Below are positions 22,667 through 31,194 of a DNA stretch of 64,000 nt, piece after piece. How positions within the stretch are numbered: position 1 is the stretch's first letter; each line of letters starts with the position of its first letter. The notes below the pieces were generated by a model. That model was not told where the DNA came from, did no database searches, and worked only from the letters and a program-made list of their open reading frames with translations. This stretch comes from HGM04593 sp045636125 (GTDB lineage Bacteria > Bacteroidota > Bacteroidia > Bacteroidales > Bacteroidaceae). Where the stretch lies: NCBI GenBank assembly GCA_045636125.1, contig JAZTWX010000042.1:42712-106711 (forward strand), in the 5' to 3' direction. The position numbers and the translations under genes were made by a program.

Positions 22667-23761
22667 TTACTTGGAGTTCCAGAAATTGATGTACTCCTGT
22701 GCTACCTTCTCGGGTGTATGATGGCGCACAATGAGCTCACGGCTGTGGCGCTGCATTTGCGCTATTTCGTTTTTGTGTAGTATTACATTTTTCAGTTTTT
22801 CGTATACATCTTCCTCGTTTGGCAGGGTATTTATAATGGGGCGCAGTGTTTTCTCGCCCAGCAGGGTGTAGTATTCTTCCTCTCCGCCGCCCACAACAAT
22901 CTTCCCTTTGCTCATTGCCAGGAGAGCATTCATTGCGGGAGAGTAGCCGTATAGTTGGTCGAGCAGTATGTCGCAGTTATCTATCATTTTTTGGTATTCG
23001 GCAAACGGCACGCTCTCGGCTACTGTAATTTCGCAGTCGTCAGGGTAGTCGCGGGCTATGCGTTCAAGGGCGCGTAGCATGATGTCGGTCCCTTTGTAGA
23101 TGCTGCGTTCGCGGTTGATACCTATGAAGAAGCGTATCTTGCGGTTGCTGCTGTATGTGGGTTGTTCCTCTTCGGCGGCTACAGGGAAGGGGATGTATGT
23201 GAGCTTTTGGGCGAATTCCCCTTGGTAGACGGTGTAATATTCGTAGAGGCCGGCAATTATTCCGTTGCAGTCGTTGGCGATGAGTCTGTTTAGGGCTGCC
23301 TTGGGTGTGTTTCTCCAGTCGGCTTTCTGCTCTCTTGTGTAGTCGTTGTCTATGGGGGTGTCGCCTATATTAAAATCGGAGTAACGGAAGAGTGGAGGTG
23401 TGGCTGTGCAGCCTTCTACCCAGTAACGGTCCATACCGAATGCTCCCAGAAATACTTTTTTATTATTGTGTCGCAGGTAGCGGTATATGGGTTCTATGCG
23501 CTGGGCGGCGAGCTCCAGAAACATAGGGTTAATTATTTGCACAACGTCGTAGCCGCGCAGCTTGGGAAGGGTGATGAGTGTCTTAAGCAGCAGACGCGCG
23601 CCGCTAAAGGGGCCTTTGTGGCGAACAAGCGAAATGTCGCGCTTGTAGTTTTTCCAGAAGTCGCCGTTGCTGGCAACGCACACCTCGTGCCCGAGAGCGC
23701 GCAGCCCTTCGGCCAGTGTCCAATGCACGTTGCTGTATTCGCCTAAAAGCAGTATTCTCAT
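22667..23761 (-). CDS. GT-B fold glycosyltransferase (GT4-like)
   Basis: 364 residues, no signal peptide. It starts with MRILLLGEYSNVHWTLAEGL and GHEVCVASNGDFWKNY, the first Rossmann domain of a GT-B enzyme. The C-terminal domain has GINRERSIYKGTDIMLRAL, the nucleotide-sugar-binding type of segment, and DILLDQLYGYSPAMNALLAM near the donor site. It most likely adds a sugar to a surface glycan. It overlaps the upstream glycosyltransferase gene by 4 bp, so the two are translationally coupled; acceptor and donor are unknown. Confidence 0.75.
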   Translation of the reverse strand: MRILLLGEYSNVHWTLAEGLRALGHEVCVASNGDFWKNYKRDISLVRHKGPFSGARLLLKTLITLPKLRGYDVVQIINPMFLELAAQRIEPIYRYLRHNNKKVFLGAFGMDRYWVEGCTATPPLFRYSDFNIGDTPIDNDYTREQKADWRNTPKAALNRLIANDCNGIIAGLYEYYTVYQGEFAQKLTYIPFPVAAEEEQPTYSSNRKIRFFIGINRERSIYKGTDIMLRALERIARDYPDDCEITVAESVPFAEYQKMIDNCDILLDQLYGYSPAMNALLAMSKGKIVVGGGEEEYYTLLGEKTLRPIINTLPNEEDVYEKLKNVILHKNEIAQMQRHSRELIVRHHTPEKVAQEYINFWNSK

Positions 23762-24759
23762 TTTTGTTCTTTGTGGTAGGTGGGCACTATGAGGCGCAAG
23801 AAGCTTATCCCTGCATTGTGGTTGGCCAGCAAGCGGAAAAGATTGAATTTTATGCTGTAGTCGCCGTTTCTTATGGGGTAGAGCATCAGGGGTGAGAAGC
23901 GCTCTTTGAGCAGGGTGGATATATTCTGTGCGCTCTCTCCTGCGTACAGACGGTTTATTATGTGGTCCACGGTGAGGGTTGCGAGTTTGCGCTCGAGCCC
24001 TTTTTTTTGTATGTTGTTGCTCGAGTGGTTCACGGATGCCTTGAAACTGCAGAGGTGCTCTATCACGCTCAAGTGGTCGTTGAGGCGTTTTTCCACGGCG
24101 CTCTTTTCGCAGTTCTTTGTTATGGAGCCGTTGCGTATGCAGTAGTTGTATATTTGCGCGTTGCTTGCTATGAGTGTTTTTGCGTGGTAGTGGGTGAGGG
24201 TGTTGAATTCCTCGTCTTCGTGAAAAATGCCGGCACGGAAGCGTATCTCCTTTTTGCAGAGCAGCTCTTTTTTAACAATGTAGCACCACAGGCAGCCCGA
24301 AAGATTGTTTTCTTTCATATACAGCGCTCCGCTTATGGTGTTGCTGAATTTTACGCGGGTGTTTTTTATTACGGACCTTGTGCGTGGTGCAGTGGATAGT
24401 TTGAAATTGAACCGCAGGATGTCGGGGTTCTCTTTTTTGAGTATTTCAATGCACTGCTGCATTGCGTTGTTCTGTTGCAGGGTGTCGTCGCTGTCGACAA
24501 ACTGTATATATAGGCCGTTTGCGGCTTCAATTCCTGCGTTGCGGGCGGCTCCGGGGCCTCCGTGGGTATTTACTATGAGTTTTATGTTCTCTTGTCCGAA
24601 TGTCTCCTTTAGCCACAAGGGTGCTTTGTCCGACCCGTCGTCTATTACTATTATTTCATAGATGTTTGGGTCGAGCCCTATGCTCAAGATGCTCTCAATG
24701 CAACGTTTGAGCAGCTCTGCCGGCAGGTTGTAATGGGGTATTATTATAGAAAGTAACAT
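23758..24759 (-). CDS. Glycosyltransferase family 2
   Basis: 333 residues with a GT-A fold. SIIIPHYNLPAELL, EIIVIDDGSDKAP and GGPGAARNAGIEAANG form the nucleotide-sugar-binding part, and FVDSDDTLQ holds the DxD-type metal site. HEDEEFNTLTHY would be the acid-rich acceptor-side motif. I chose the ATG at 24759 (MLLSIIIPHYN), because the frame upstream to 24843 adds residues unlike the family and runs into the next gene. Middle gene of three minus-strand glycosyltransferases. Confidence 0.85.
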   Translation of the reverse strand: MLLSIIIPHYNLPAELLKRCIESILSIGLDPNIYEIIVIDDGSDKAPLWLKETFGQENIKLIVNTHGGPGAARNAGIEAANGLYIQFVDSDDTLQQNNAMQQCIEILKKENPDILRFNFKLSTAPRTRSVIKNTRVKFSNTISGALYMKENNLSGCLWCYIVKKELLCKKEIRFRAGIFHEDEEFNTLTHYHAKTLIASNAQIYNYCIRNGSITKNCEKSAVEKRLNDHLSVIEHLCSFKASVNHSSNNIQKKGLERKLATLTVDHIINRLYAGESAQNISTLLKERFSPLMLYPIRNGDYSIKFNLFRLLANHNAGISFLRLIVPTYHKEQK

Positions 24760-24778
24760 ACTCGCGCTGTCTTTGTGG

Positions 24779-25744
24779 TTAGCAGAGCTTGCGGTGCAGA
24801 AGCGCGCGCAGGCGGCAGTGCAACGGGGCGCCCAGCAGTGCAAGAGTGGTGTATTTTATCTTTTGCAATGTGGGAATCTCCATCTTGTAGAGCTCTTTTA
24901 TGCCTATTCTCTCCTTTTGCAGCATTGCTGCAGCCTTGCGGTAATCCTCTTTCTTGCCGTCGCTGCAGCGGAAAAGGTCGGTGAGACGGTCGGCACAGGT
25001 GAGCAGAATGTCATTGGCCTCGTCCTGCATTTTGTGCTGTTTTACCTTTGTGTAAAGGTTTACAAGGTTGCGGTAGAGGAAGAAGCGGGTGGCAAAGGTG
25101 TAGCTGTTCGATATGCTGCCTTTTTGGTCGATATAGTAGTAGAAACCACAATCGGAGTAGTAGATGCAGTTGCTGCTCTCAATGAGTATGGGGGTGGTGT
25201 AGAGGTCTTCGAAAACCTCGCCCTCGGGGAAACGCACGAAAAGGAAAAGGTCGGCCCGGTATATTTTGTTGCAGGCGTAAGAGTGCTTGTATCCCTTGCG
25301 CTTGATCCAGTCGGTAAAAATGTCGTTGCCTGTTACCTTTTCGGGCTTGAACGAAACAATCTCGCTTTGAGGTGTTTCGTAGTGTATGTTCACGGGGTAC
25401 TCGATGATGTCGATGTCGGGGTTGGCGAGCAGAATGCGCATATTGTAGTAATATGTGCCCGATGCTATAATGTCGTCGGCATCGACGAACGTGATATATT
25501 CGCCGCGTGCCGCAGCAATACCTGCGTTGCGTGCCGACGAAAGGCCGCCGTTCTTCTTGTGTATTACTCTCACCTTGTCGCACTCTTGTGCGTAGCGGTC
25601 ACACACGGCGCCGCTGCCATCGGTGGAGCCGTCGTCCACAAGGATGAGCTCATAGTCGGTGTATGTTTGCAGCAGAATGCTTTCAATGCAATTCTGCAGG
25701 TGCCTGCGGGCTTTGTACACGGGGACTATGATGCTTAATTTCAT
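24779..25744 (-). CDS. Glycosyltransferase family 2
   Basis: 321 residues. MKLSIIVPVYKARRHLQNCI, LILVDDGSTDGSG, NGGLSSARNAGI and FVDADDII are the standard GT2 motifs, with the DxD-like metal site in DADD. EVFEDLYTTPILIE is the likely catalytic-base region. The C-terminal 100 residues are helical and basic, possibly membrane-associated. It is the first gene of the three-gene glycosyltransferase operon and lies 20 bp before the next. TATCTTCG on the minus strand (25773-25780) is 28 bp upstream. Confidence 0.88.
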   Translation of the reverse strand: MKLSIIVPVYKARRHLQNCIESILLQTYTDYELILVDDGSTDGSGAVCDRYAQECDKVRVIHKKNGGLSSARNAGIAAARGEYITFVDADDIIASGTYYYNMRILLANPDIDIIEYPVNIHYETPQSEIVSFKPEKVTGNDIFTDWIKRKGYKHSYACNKIYRADLFLFVRFPEGEVFEDLYTTPILIESSNCIYYSDCGFYYYIDQKGSISNSYTFATRFFLYRNLVNLYTKVKQHKMQDEANDILLTCADRLTDLFRCSDGKKEDYRKAAAMLQKERIGIKELYKMEIPTLQKIKYTTLALLGAPLHCRLRALLHRKLC

Positions 25745-25772
25745 CTATGCGGGGTTGTCTTTGTTATATGTG

Positions 25773-25780
25773 CGAAGATA
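25773..25780 (-). promoter_or_regulatory. -7 box TATCTTCG of the glycosyltransferase operon
   Basis: Minus-strand TATCTTCGC, the TTCG variant of the -7 element, 28 bp before the GT2 start codon. Confidence 0.55.
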
Positions 25781-25876
25781 CTACAAGATGGTGGTAATTG
25801 CAAAAATATGTATACTTATTTTGTAAAACTGTTTTGAAAATATGGAGCTCTTGTCCGCAATGTATGAATAAATTAT

Positions 25877-25884
25877 TATCTTCG
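25877..25884 (+). promoter_or_regulatory. -7 box TATCTTCG of the M23 peptidase gene
   Basis: TATCTTCGC lies 18 bp before the ATG at 25903. It is divergent from the identical element at 25773-25780, about 100 bp away. Confidence 0.6.
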
Positions 25885-25902
25885 CGTAAATTTATATATC
25901 AT

Positions 25903-27576
25903 ATGGTAAAAAGATGTTTTGTGTTACTTGTTCTGCTGGTGTTGTATGTAGCGGTGCCGGCTCAGGAGGGGTGTGCAAAATTCTCTTTGCCGTTTGATTT
26001 TGAGATCTTGCTGAGTGGAAATTTCGGGGAGCTGCGCAGCAACCATTTTCACGCCGGTCTCGACTTTAAGACGCAAGGGGTTGAGGGCAAGCCCATAAAG
26101 GCTGTGGCCGACGGTTACATTGCGCGCGCAAAGGTTACCCCCGGTGGTTACGGCCGTGCGTTATATGTGGTGCACGACAATGGCTATATGACGGTGTATG
26201 GGCATCTGAAGAGTTTCCCACCTGCCATTGACGCAGCCGTACGCAGCCGCCAGTATGAGAACGAGTCTTTTGCTGTGGATATTGATTTTGCGCCTGGTGA
26301 ACACCCTGTGAAAGAGGGAGAGGAGTTTGCTCTCGCAGGCAATAGTGGCTACTCGTTCGGTCCTCACCTGCATTTTGAGGTGCGCAGCCTTTGCGGTGAG
26401 CGCCTCTATAACCCGATGCAGTTCTATTGCCACCGCATAAAAGATACCTTGCCACCGGTTATTTCGGCTGTGGCTCTTTACCCGCATAGCGGGCAAGGTG
26501 TGGTGAACGGAGGCTCGCAGCCTGTTGTGCGAAGGGTGAAAGAACGCGCTGTGGCCGACACGCTGCAGGCGTGGGGCCGGGTGGGCTTTGCTGTCAAGGC
26601 TATCGACTATATGAACGGCACCCGCAACAAATATGGGGTGTATGCCTATGAATTGTATATCGACGATTCGCTGCATTTTTCTTCTCGCGCCGACTCCTTT
26701 ACCTTTGCCGAGAACAGGCTTATAAACGCTTGGGCCGACTATGAAAAGCTGGCAGCCGGCGAGGGGTGGTTCTTGCGTTCGTTCCTGCTTGCCAACAACC
26801 CTCTTGGAATGTTGTCGGCTGCAGAGGGTAACGGATGGGTTTATATTTGCCAGGAGCGCGTGTATAAAGTGGAGTACCGCTTGCGCGATTATCACAATAA
26901 CACAGTGTCGCACACCATCTACATACAGGGTAGGGCGGCGGACATTGCTGCACCTGCTGTGCGAGGTCACCATTTGCGGTGGTATCTTGCCAACAAGGTA
27001 CAGGGCAATGGCTTTTCGCTTGAAATACCCCGTGCTGCGCTTTTTGATGATGCGTGGGTGGAGGCGCGCGACAGCGTAACAGCTGCGGGCGCGCCGGTGT
27101 GTTTGCTTGGCAATGAGAGAGTTCCTTTGTGGCATGCAGCCAAGCTGACAATGGATATTCCGCAGAAAATGCTCCCGTTTGCCGGGAAATGTTACATTGA
27201 GCGTCTTACGTCAAAAGGTGGCTCGGCCGTGGGTGGTGTGGTTAAAGGCGGCTCGGTTACTGCCGATATTTCGCAGCTTGACAGTTACGCCATTGCCGTT
27301 GACACGGTGGCGCCCGTGCTTAAACCTGTGGGTGAAAAGCTGTGGGCAAGGAACGGGAAAATTGTGTTTGCGCTCGCCGACAAAGGCAGTGGCGTGGAGA
27401 GCTGCAAGGGTACTATAGACGGGGAGTTTGTGCTCTTTGAGTACAGTAGCAAGAACGGCCGCCTTGTGTGCAATTTGCACCGTGAGGGCGTGAAGCGTGG
27501 CACCCACACGCTGAAAGTTGTGGCACTCGACAAGGTGGGCAACGAAAAAGTGTATGAAAAACAGATAAAATATTGA
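25903..27576 (+). CDS. M23 family metallopeptidase, exported
   Basis: 557 residues. The signal peptide is about 1-19 (VLLVLYVAVPAQ). The M23/LytM domain follows early: NHFHAGLDFKTQG holds the HxxxD zinc ligands and SFGPHLHFEVRS the HxH motif, with VVHDNGYMTVYGHL between. Such domains cut peptide cross-links in peptidoglycan; all zinc ligands are present, so it should be active. The long C-terminal half has beta-rich segments like DTVAPVLKPVGEKLW and KVVALDKVGNEKVY, resembling Ig-like domains. The start at 25903 follows the -7 box and begins the signal peptide; a frame reaching 25798 includes the promoter. Its stop is 5 bp before the next gene. Confidence 0.88.
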   Translation: MVKRCFVLLVLLVLYVAVPAQEGCAKFSLPFDFEILLSGNFGELRSNHFHAGLDFKTQGVEGKPIKAVADGYIARAKVTPGGYGRALYVVHDNGYMTVYGHLKSFPPAIDAAVRSRQYENESFAVDIDFAPGEHPVKEGEEFALAGNSGYSFGPHLHFEVRSLCGERLYNPMQFYCHRIKDTLPPVISAVALYPHSGQGVVNGGSQPVVRRVKERAVADTLQAWGRVGFAVKAIDYMNGTRNKYGVYAYELYIDDSLHFSSRADSFTFAENRLINAWADYEKLAAGEGWFLRSFLLANNPLGMLSAAEGNGWVYICQERVYKVEYRLRDYHNNTVSHTIYIQGRAADIAAPAVRGHHLRWYLANKVQGNGFSLEIPRAALFDDAWVEARDSVTAAGAPVCLLGNERVPLWHAAKLTMDIPQKMLPFAGKCYIERLTSKGGSAVGGVVKGGSVTADISQLDSYAIAVDTVAPVLKPVGEKLWARNGKIVFALADKGSGVESCKGTIDGEFVLFEYSSKNGRLVCNLHREGVKRGTHTLKVVALDKVGNEKVYEKQIKY

Positions 27577-27581
27577 CAAAA

Positions 27582-29216
27582 ATGAATGTAAAGAAATTTT
27601 TAGCATTTGCGTGGCTGGCATTGTGTGTGTCGGCAGCTCCTGCCTGTACCAATTTCCTGGTAGGCAAAAAGGCCTCGGCCGATGGTTCGGTTTTTGTGTC
27701 GTATAGTGCCGACAGCTTTGGAATGAGCGGTTTCCTGGCTCATTTCCCCGCTGCGAAGCACCCCGCAGGCACTATGCGTGAGGTGTACGATTGGGACTCG
27801 GGGAAATTCCTCGGTTCAATACCCGAGGCTGCCGAAACCTATAACGTTATAGGTAACATAAACGAGTATCAGGTGACAATTGCCGAAACAACGTTCGGTG
27901 GTCGCCACGAGCTTGTGGATACCACAGGATTAATAGATTACGGTTCGCTTATGTATATTGCACTGCAGCGTTCAAAGAGTGCTCGTGAGGCCATTAAGGT
28001 TATGACCACACTCACCCAAGAGTATGGTTATTACAGCGAGGGCGAGAGCTTCTCGGTTGCCGACCCAAACGAGGTGTGGATTCTCGAAATGATTGGAAAG
28101 GGCAGCGAGAAGGGTACTGTGTGGGTGGCTGTACGCATCCCCGACGATTGCATTGCCGCACACGCCAACCAGGCTCGCATTCACAAGTTCGACCGCCGCG
28201 ACAAAGAGAATGTGATGTACTCGAAGGATGTAATAAAATTTGCCCGAAAAAAAGGCTATTTCACCGGAAAAGACGAGGATTTCAGCTTTGCAGCAGCCTA
28301 TTGTCCTCCCACCTTTGACGGCCTCCGTTGGTGCGACGCTCGTGCGTGGTCGTTCTTCAATATGTATGCCGACGCCGATATGAACGAATATCTTCCTTGG
28401 GCTTCGGGAGATGCAACAGCAACCCCTATGCCCCTCTATTTCAAGCCCAAAAAACAGCTCACTTTGCAGGATGTCCAGGCAGCAATGCGCGACCATTTTG
28501 AGGGCACGCCTTTTGATGTTACAACCGATATTGGTGGTGGAATATACAATATGCCTTACCGCTTGTCGCCCCTTACTTTTGAGTATGAGGGCAAGGAATA
28601 TTTCAACGAGCGCCCCGTGTCTACATTTCAGTCGGCTTTCACATTTGTGTCGCAGATGCGTGCGCATATGCCTCGTGAGGTTGGCGGTGTTATGTGGTTC
28701 GGCTGCGACGATGCCAATATGATTGTGTACACTCCCGTCTATTGCTGTCTCGACCGCGTGCCCGTTTGTTATTCGGCCGAAAAAGCCGACCCTGTGACAT
28801 TCTCCTGGGACTCTTCTTTCTGGGTGTTCAACTGGGTTTCGAATATGGTTTATCCCAAATATTCGCTTGTGATAGATGATATGCGCCGCGTGCAGAGCAG
28901 GCTCGAGGAGAAATACTTTGCAGCAACAGCGCAACTCGAAAAAGCGTGGGCTGCAGCGCCTGCAGAGTCTCTCGATGCAATAAGGGAGTTCTCGTGCAAT
29001 TGTGCCGAGGAGGCTCTTGCCGAGTGGAAAAAATTCGCTGAGTTTATGATTGTAAAATATAACGACCTTGTGGTTAAACCCGAAACTGACGGAAAATTCC
29101 ACCGCACATCCACCGGGTTGGGTGTTCCCCCGCAGCGTCCCGGCTATCCTGCGAGCTATTTGAAACGTTTGGTCGAAGAAACCGGCGATAAATATTTATT
29201 TCCTGTTTCAAAATAA
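27582..29216 (+). CDS. C69 family dipeptidase
   Basis: 544 residues. The signal peptide ends just before C22 in PACTNFLVGKKAS. In peptidase family C69 this cysteine, exposed after N-terminal processing, is the catalytic nucleophile. YGYYSEGESFSVADPNEVWILEM and YAFFxxxDADMNEYLPWA-like segments are typical of the family. It hydrolyses dipeptides, probably in the periplasm. I chose the ATG at 27582; a TTG at 27573 would overlap the upstream stop codon. It follows the M23 peptidase by 5 bp, which suggests peptide salvage from murein or proteins. Confidence 0.9.
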   Translation: MNVKKFLAFAWLALCVSAAPACTNFLVGKKASADGSVFVSYSADSFGMSGFLAHFPAAKHPAGTMREVYDWDSGKFLGSIPEAAETYNVIGNINEYQVTIAETTFGGRHELVDTTGLIDYGSLMYIALQRSKSAREAIKVMTTLTQEYGYYSEGESFSVADPNEVWILEMIGKGSEKGTVWVAVRIPDDCIAAHANQARIHKFDRRDKENVMYSKDVIKFARKKGYFTGKDEDFSFAAAYCPPTFDGLRWCDARAWSFFNMYADADMNEYLPWASGDATATPMPLYFKPKKQLTLQDVQAAMRDHFEGTPFDVTTDIGGGIYNMPYRLSPLTFEYEGKEYFNERPVSTFQSAFTFVSQMRAHMPREVGGVMWFGCDDANMIVYTPVYCCLDRVPVCYSAEKADPVTFSWDSSFWVFNWVSNMVYPKYSLVIDDMRRVQSRLEEKYFAATAQLEKAWAAAPAESLDAIREFSCNCAEEALAEWKKFAEFMIVKYNDLVVKPETDGKFHRTSTGLGVPPQRPGYPASYLKRLVEETGDKYLFPVSK

Positions 29217-29227
29217 ATATAATTAGT

Positions 29228-29235
29228 TATATTTG
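29228..29235 (+). promoter_or_regulatory. -7 box of the phosphohexomutase gene
   Basis: TATATTTG, with a long leader of about 140 nt to the ATG at 29379. The leader contains a small hairpin (CGCTCTGCTTGAGAGCG) and no recognisable riboswitch. Confidence 0.6.
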
Positions 29236-29378
29236 CGCCATAGCACGTTATAGGATGCGCCTCGGTGGTTTTTCGCTCTGCTTGAGAGCGTGCGGAGCGT
29301 GAACAAATTTGTGGAGACGCAATTAAATGTATAGTCAACATTTTTTGTAACAATGTAATTGATAAAAATATTAGAATT

Positions 29379-31118
29379 ATGGATTTGGAATTAATTAAAA
29401 TGGTAACAGAGAAGGCTACCGAGTGGCTTTCTCCCGCCTACGACGAAGAGACACGCAAAGAGGTTCAGGCAATGCTCGACAACGAGGATAAGACTCCTCT
29501 CATTGATGCTTTCTATCGCGAGCTTGAGTTCGGTACCGGTGGCTTGCGTGGTATTATGGGTGCAGGTAGCAACCGTATGAATATCTACACCGTGGGTAAG
29601 GCTACACAGGGATTGGCCAACTATTTGAACGACTGTTTCAAGGATAAAGAGCAGATTTCGGTGGTTGTAGGCCACGATTGTCGCAACAACAGCCGTCTGT
29701 TTGCAGAAATTTCGGCAAACATCTTCTCGGCCAATGGCATCAAGGTTTATCTTTTCGAAGATCTTCGCCCCACACCCGAAATTTCTTTTGCTATCCGTCA
29801 TCTGGGTTGCCAGAGTGGTGTGAACATCACAGCCAGCCACAACCCCAAAGAGTACAACGGTTACAAAGCTTACTGGGACGATGGTGCGCAGATGCTTTCT
29901 CCCCACGATGTGAAAACAATTGAGTATGTTGAAAAGGTGCGCGTTGAGGATATCAAATTCCAGGGTAATCCCGCGCTCATCGAAATTATCGGCGAGGAGG
30001 TTGACAACGCTTATCTCGACAAGGTGAAGACTCTTATCATCGACCCCGAGGTGATTGCAAAGAACAAAGACCTTAAAATTGTTTATACTCCCATTCACGG
30101 TTGCGGTCGCGTGCTCATTCCTGCGTCGTTGCGCCGTTGGGGCTTCGAGAATATCCACTGCGTAGAGGAGCAGATGGTAAAAGACGGTAATTTCCCCACT
30201 GTCGTTTCTCCCAACCCCGAAAATCCCGAGGCTATGACTATGGCGGTTAATCTTGCTAAGAAAATCGACGCCGACCTTGTTATGGCATCAGACCCTGACG
30301 CCGACCGCATAGCAATTGCTTGCAAGGATTTCAATGGCGACTGGGTGATTGTTAACGGTAACCAGACCTGTATGATATTCCTTTACTACATTATTACCCA
30401 GTATACAAAATTGGGCAAGATGACAGGCAAGGAGTTTGTCGTAAAGACAATTGTTACCACAGAGGTTATCAAGAATATTGCCGAAAAGAACAACATCAAA
30501 ATGTATGACTGCTACACCGGTTTCAAGTGGATTGCAAAGGTTATACGTGACAACGAGGGTATTATGCGCTACATTGGCGGTGGTGAGGAGAGCTTTGGTT
30601 TCTTGGCCGAGGACTTCTGCCGCGACAAGGACTCTGTTTCGGCTTGCAGCCTTATAGCAGAGATTGCTGCTTGGGCAAAAGAGAACGGAAAGACTCTCTA
30701 CGAGATGCTGCTCGACATTTATGTTGAGTATGGTTTCTCAAAAGAGATAACAGTGAATGTTGTTAAGCCCGGAAAGAGTGGTGCCGACGAGATTCGCCAG
30801 ATGATGGAGAACTTCCGTGCCAACCCTCTCAAGGTTATGGCAGGCGAGAAGGTTGTTTGCTACAAGGATTTCAAGTCTTTGAAGGCTGTCGATGGCGATG
30901 GCAATGTAACCGACCTCGATATGCCCGAAACATCTAACGTTCTGCAGTACTTCACAGAGAGCGGCCACAAAGTATCGGTTCGCCCCTCGGGTACAGAGCC
31001 CAAGATTAAATTCTATATGGAGGCAAAGGCTAAAATGAACAACCGCGACGAGTATGCCGCAGCTTGTGCAAAGGCCGATGCTGTTATTGCCGAGATGAAG
31101 GCTTCGATGGGAATCTGA
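29379..31118 (+). CDS. Phosphoglucomutase / phosphomannomutase
   Basis: 579 residues of the alpha-D-phosphohexomutase superfamily. The phosphoserine loop is TASHNP with S153; the metal loop SDPDADR is near 304-309; GGEESFGF forms the sugar-binding loop; RPSGTEPKIKFY is the phosphate-binding loop near the C-terminus. It interconverts hexose 1- and 6-phosphates and feeds glycogen and surface-glycan nucleotide sugars. The length and the N-terminal helix (WLSPAYDEETRKEV) match the PGM2-like clade used by Bacteroidetes and Firmicutes. A long hairpin terminator shared with the convergent rng gene follows. Confidence 0.93.
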   Translation: MDLELIKMVTEKATEWLSPAYDEETRKEVQAMLDNEDKTPLIDAFYRELEFGTGGLRGIMGAGSNRMNIYTVGKATQGLANYLNDCFKDKEQISVVVGHDCRNNSRLFAEISANIFSANGIKVYLFEDLRPTPEISFAIRHLGCQSGVNITASHNPKEYNGYKAYWDDGAQMLSPHDVKTIEYVEKVRVEDIKFQGNPALIEIIGEEVDNAYLDKVKTLIIDPEVIAKNKDLKIVYTPIHGCGRVLIPASLRRWGFENIHCVEEQMVKDGNFPTVVSPNPENPEAMTMAVNLAKKIDADLVMASDPDADRIAIACKDFNGDWVIVNGNQTCMIFLYYIITQYTKLGKMTGKEFVVKTIVTTEVIKNIAEKNNIKMYDCYTGFKWIAKVIRDNEGIMRYIGGGEESFGFLAEDFCRDKDSVSACSLIAEIAAWAKENGKTLYEMLLDIYVEYGFSKEITVNVVKPGKSGADEIRQMMENFRANPLKVMAGEKVVCYKDFKSLKAVDGDGNVTDLDMPETSNVLQYFTESGHKVSVRPSGTEPKIKFYMEAKAKMNNRDEYAAACAKADAVIAEMKASMGI

Positions 31119-31139
31119 TAGCTCACGGCTGCATACAAT

Positions 31140-31186
31140 AAAAAAGAGGCTGGGTCAAAAGTGATTTTGGCTCAGCCTCTTTTTTG
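31140..31186. terminator. Bidirectional terminator between the mutase gene and rng
   Basis: AAAAAGAGGCTG(G) pairs with (T)CAGCCTCTTTTT, extended by internal complementarity around AAAAGTGATTTT. Each strand ends in a T run, suiting the two convergent genes. Confidence 0.85.
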
Positions 31187-31194
31187 TTATAGGG

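Noticed and set aside
24773..25738. A 321-codon plus-strand frame opposite the GT2 gene
   Set aside because: The minus-strand GT2 motifs are unambiguous; the plus-strand product is Val/Cys-rich shadow sequence.
22667..25744. Capsule or O-antigen locus
   Set aside because: Only three glycosyltransferases; no flippase, polymerase, sugar-nucleotide synthesis or UpxY/UpxZ-type regulator genes.
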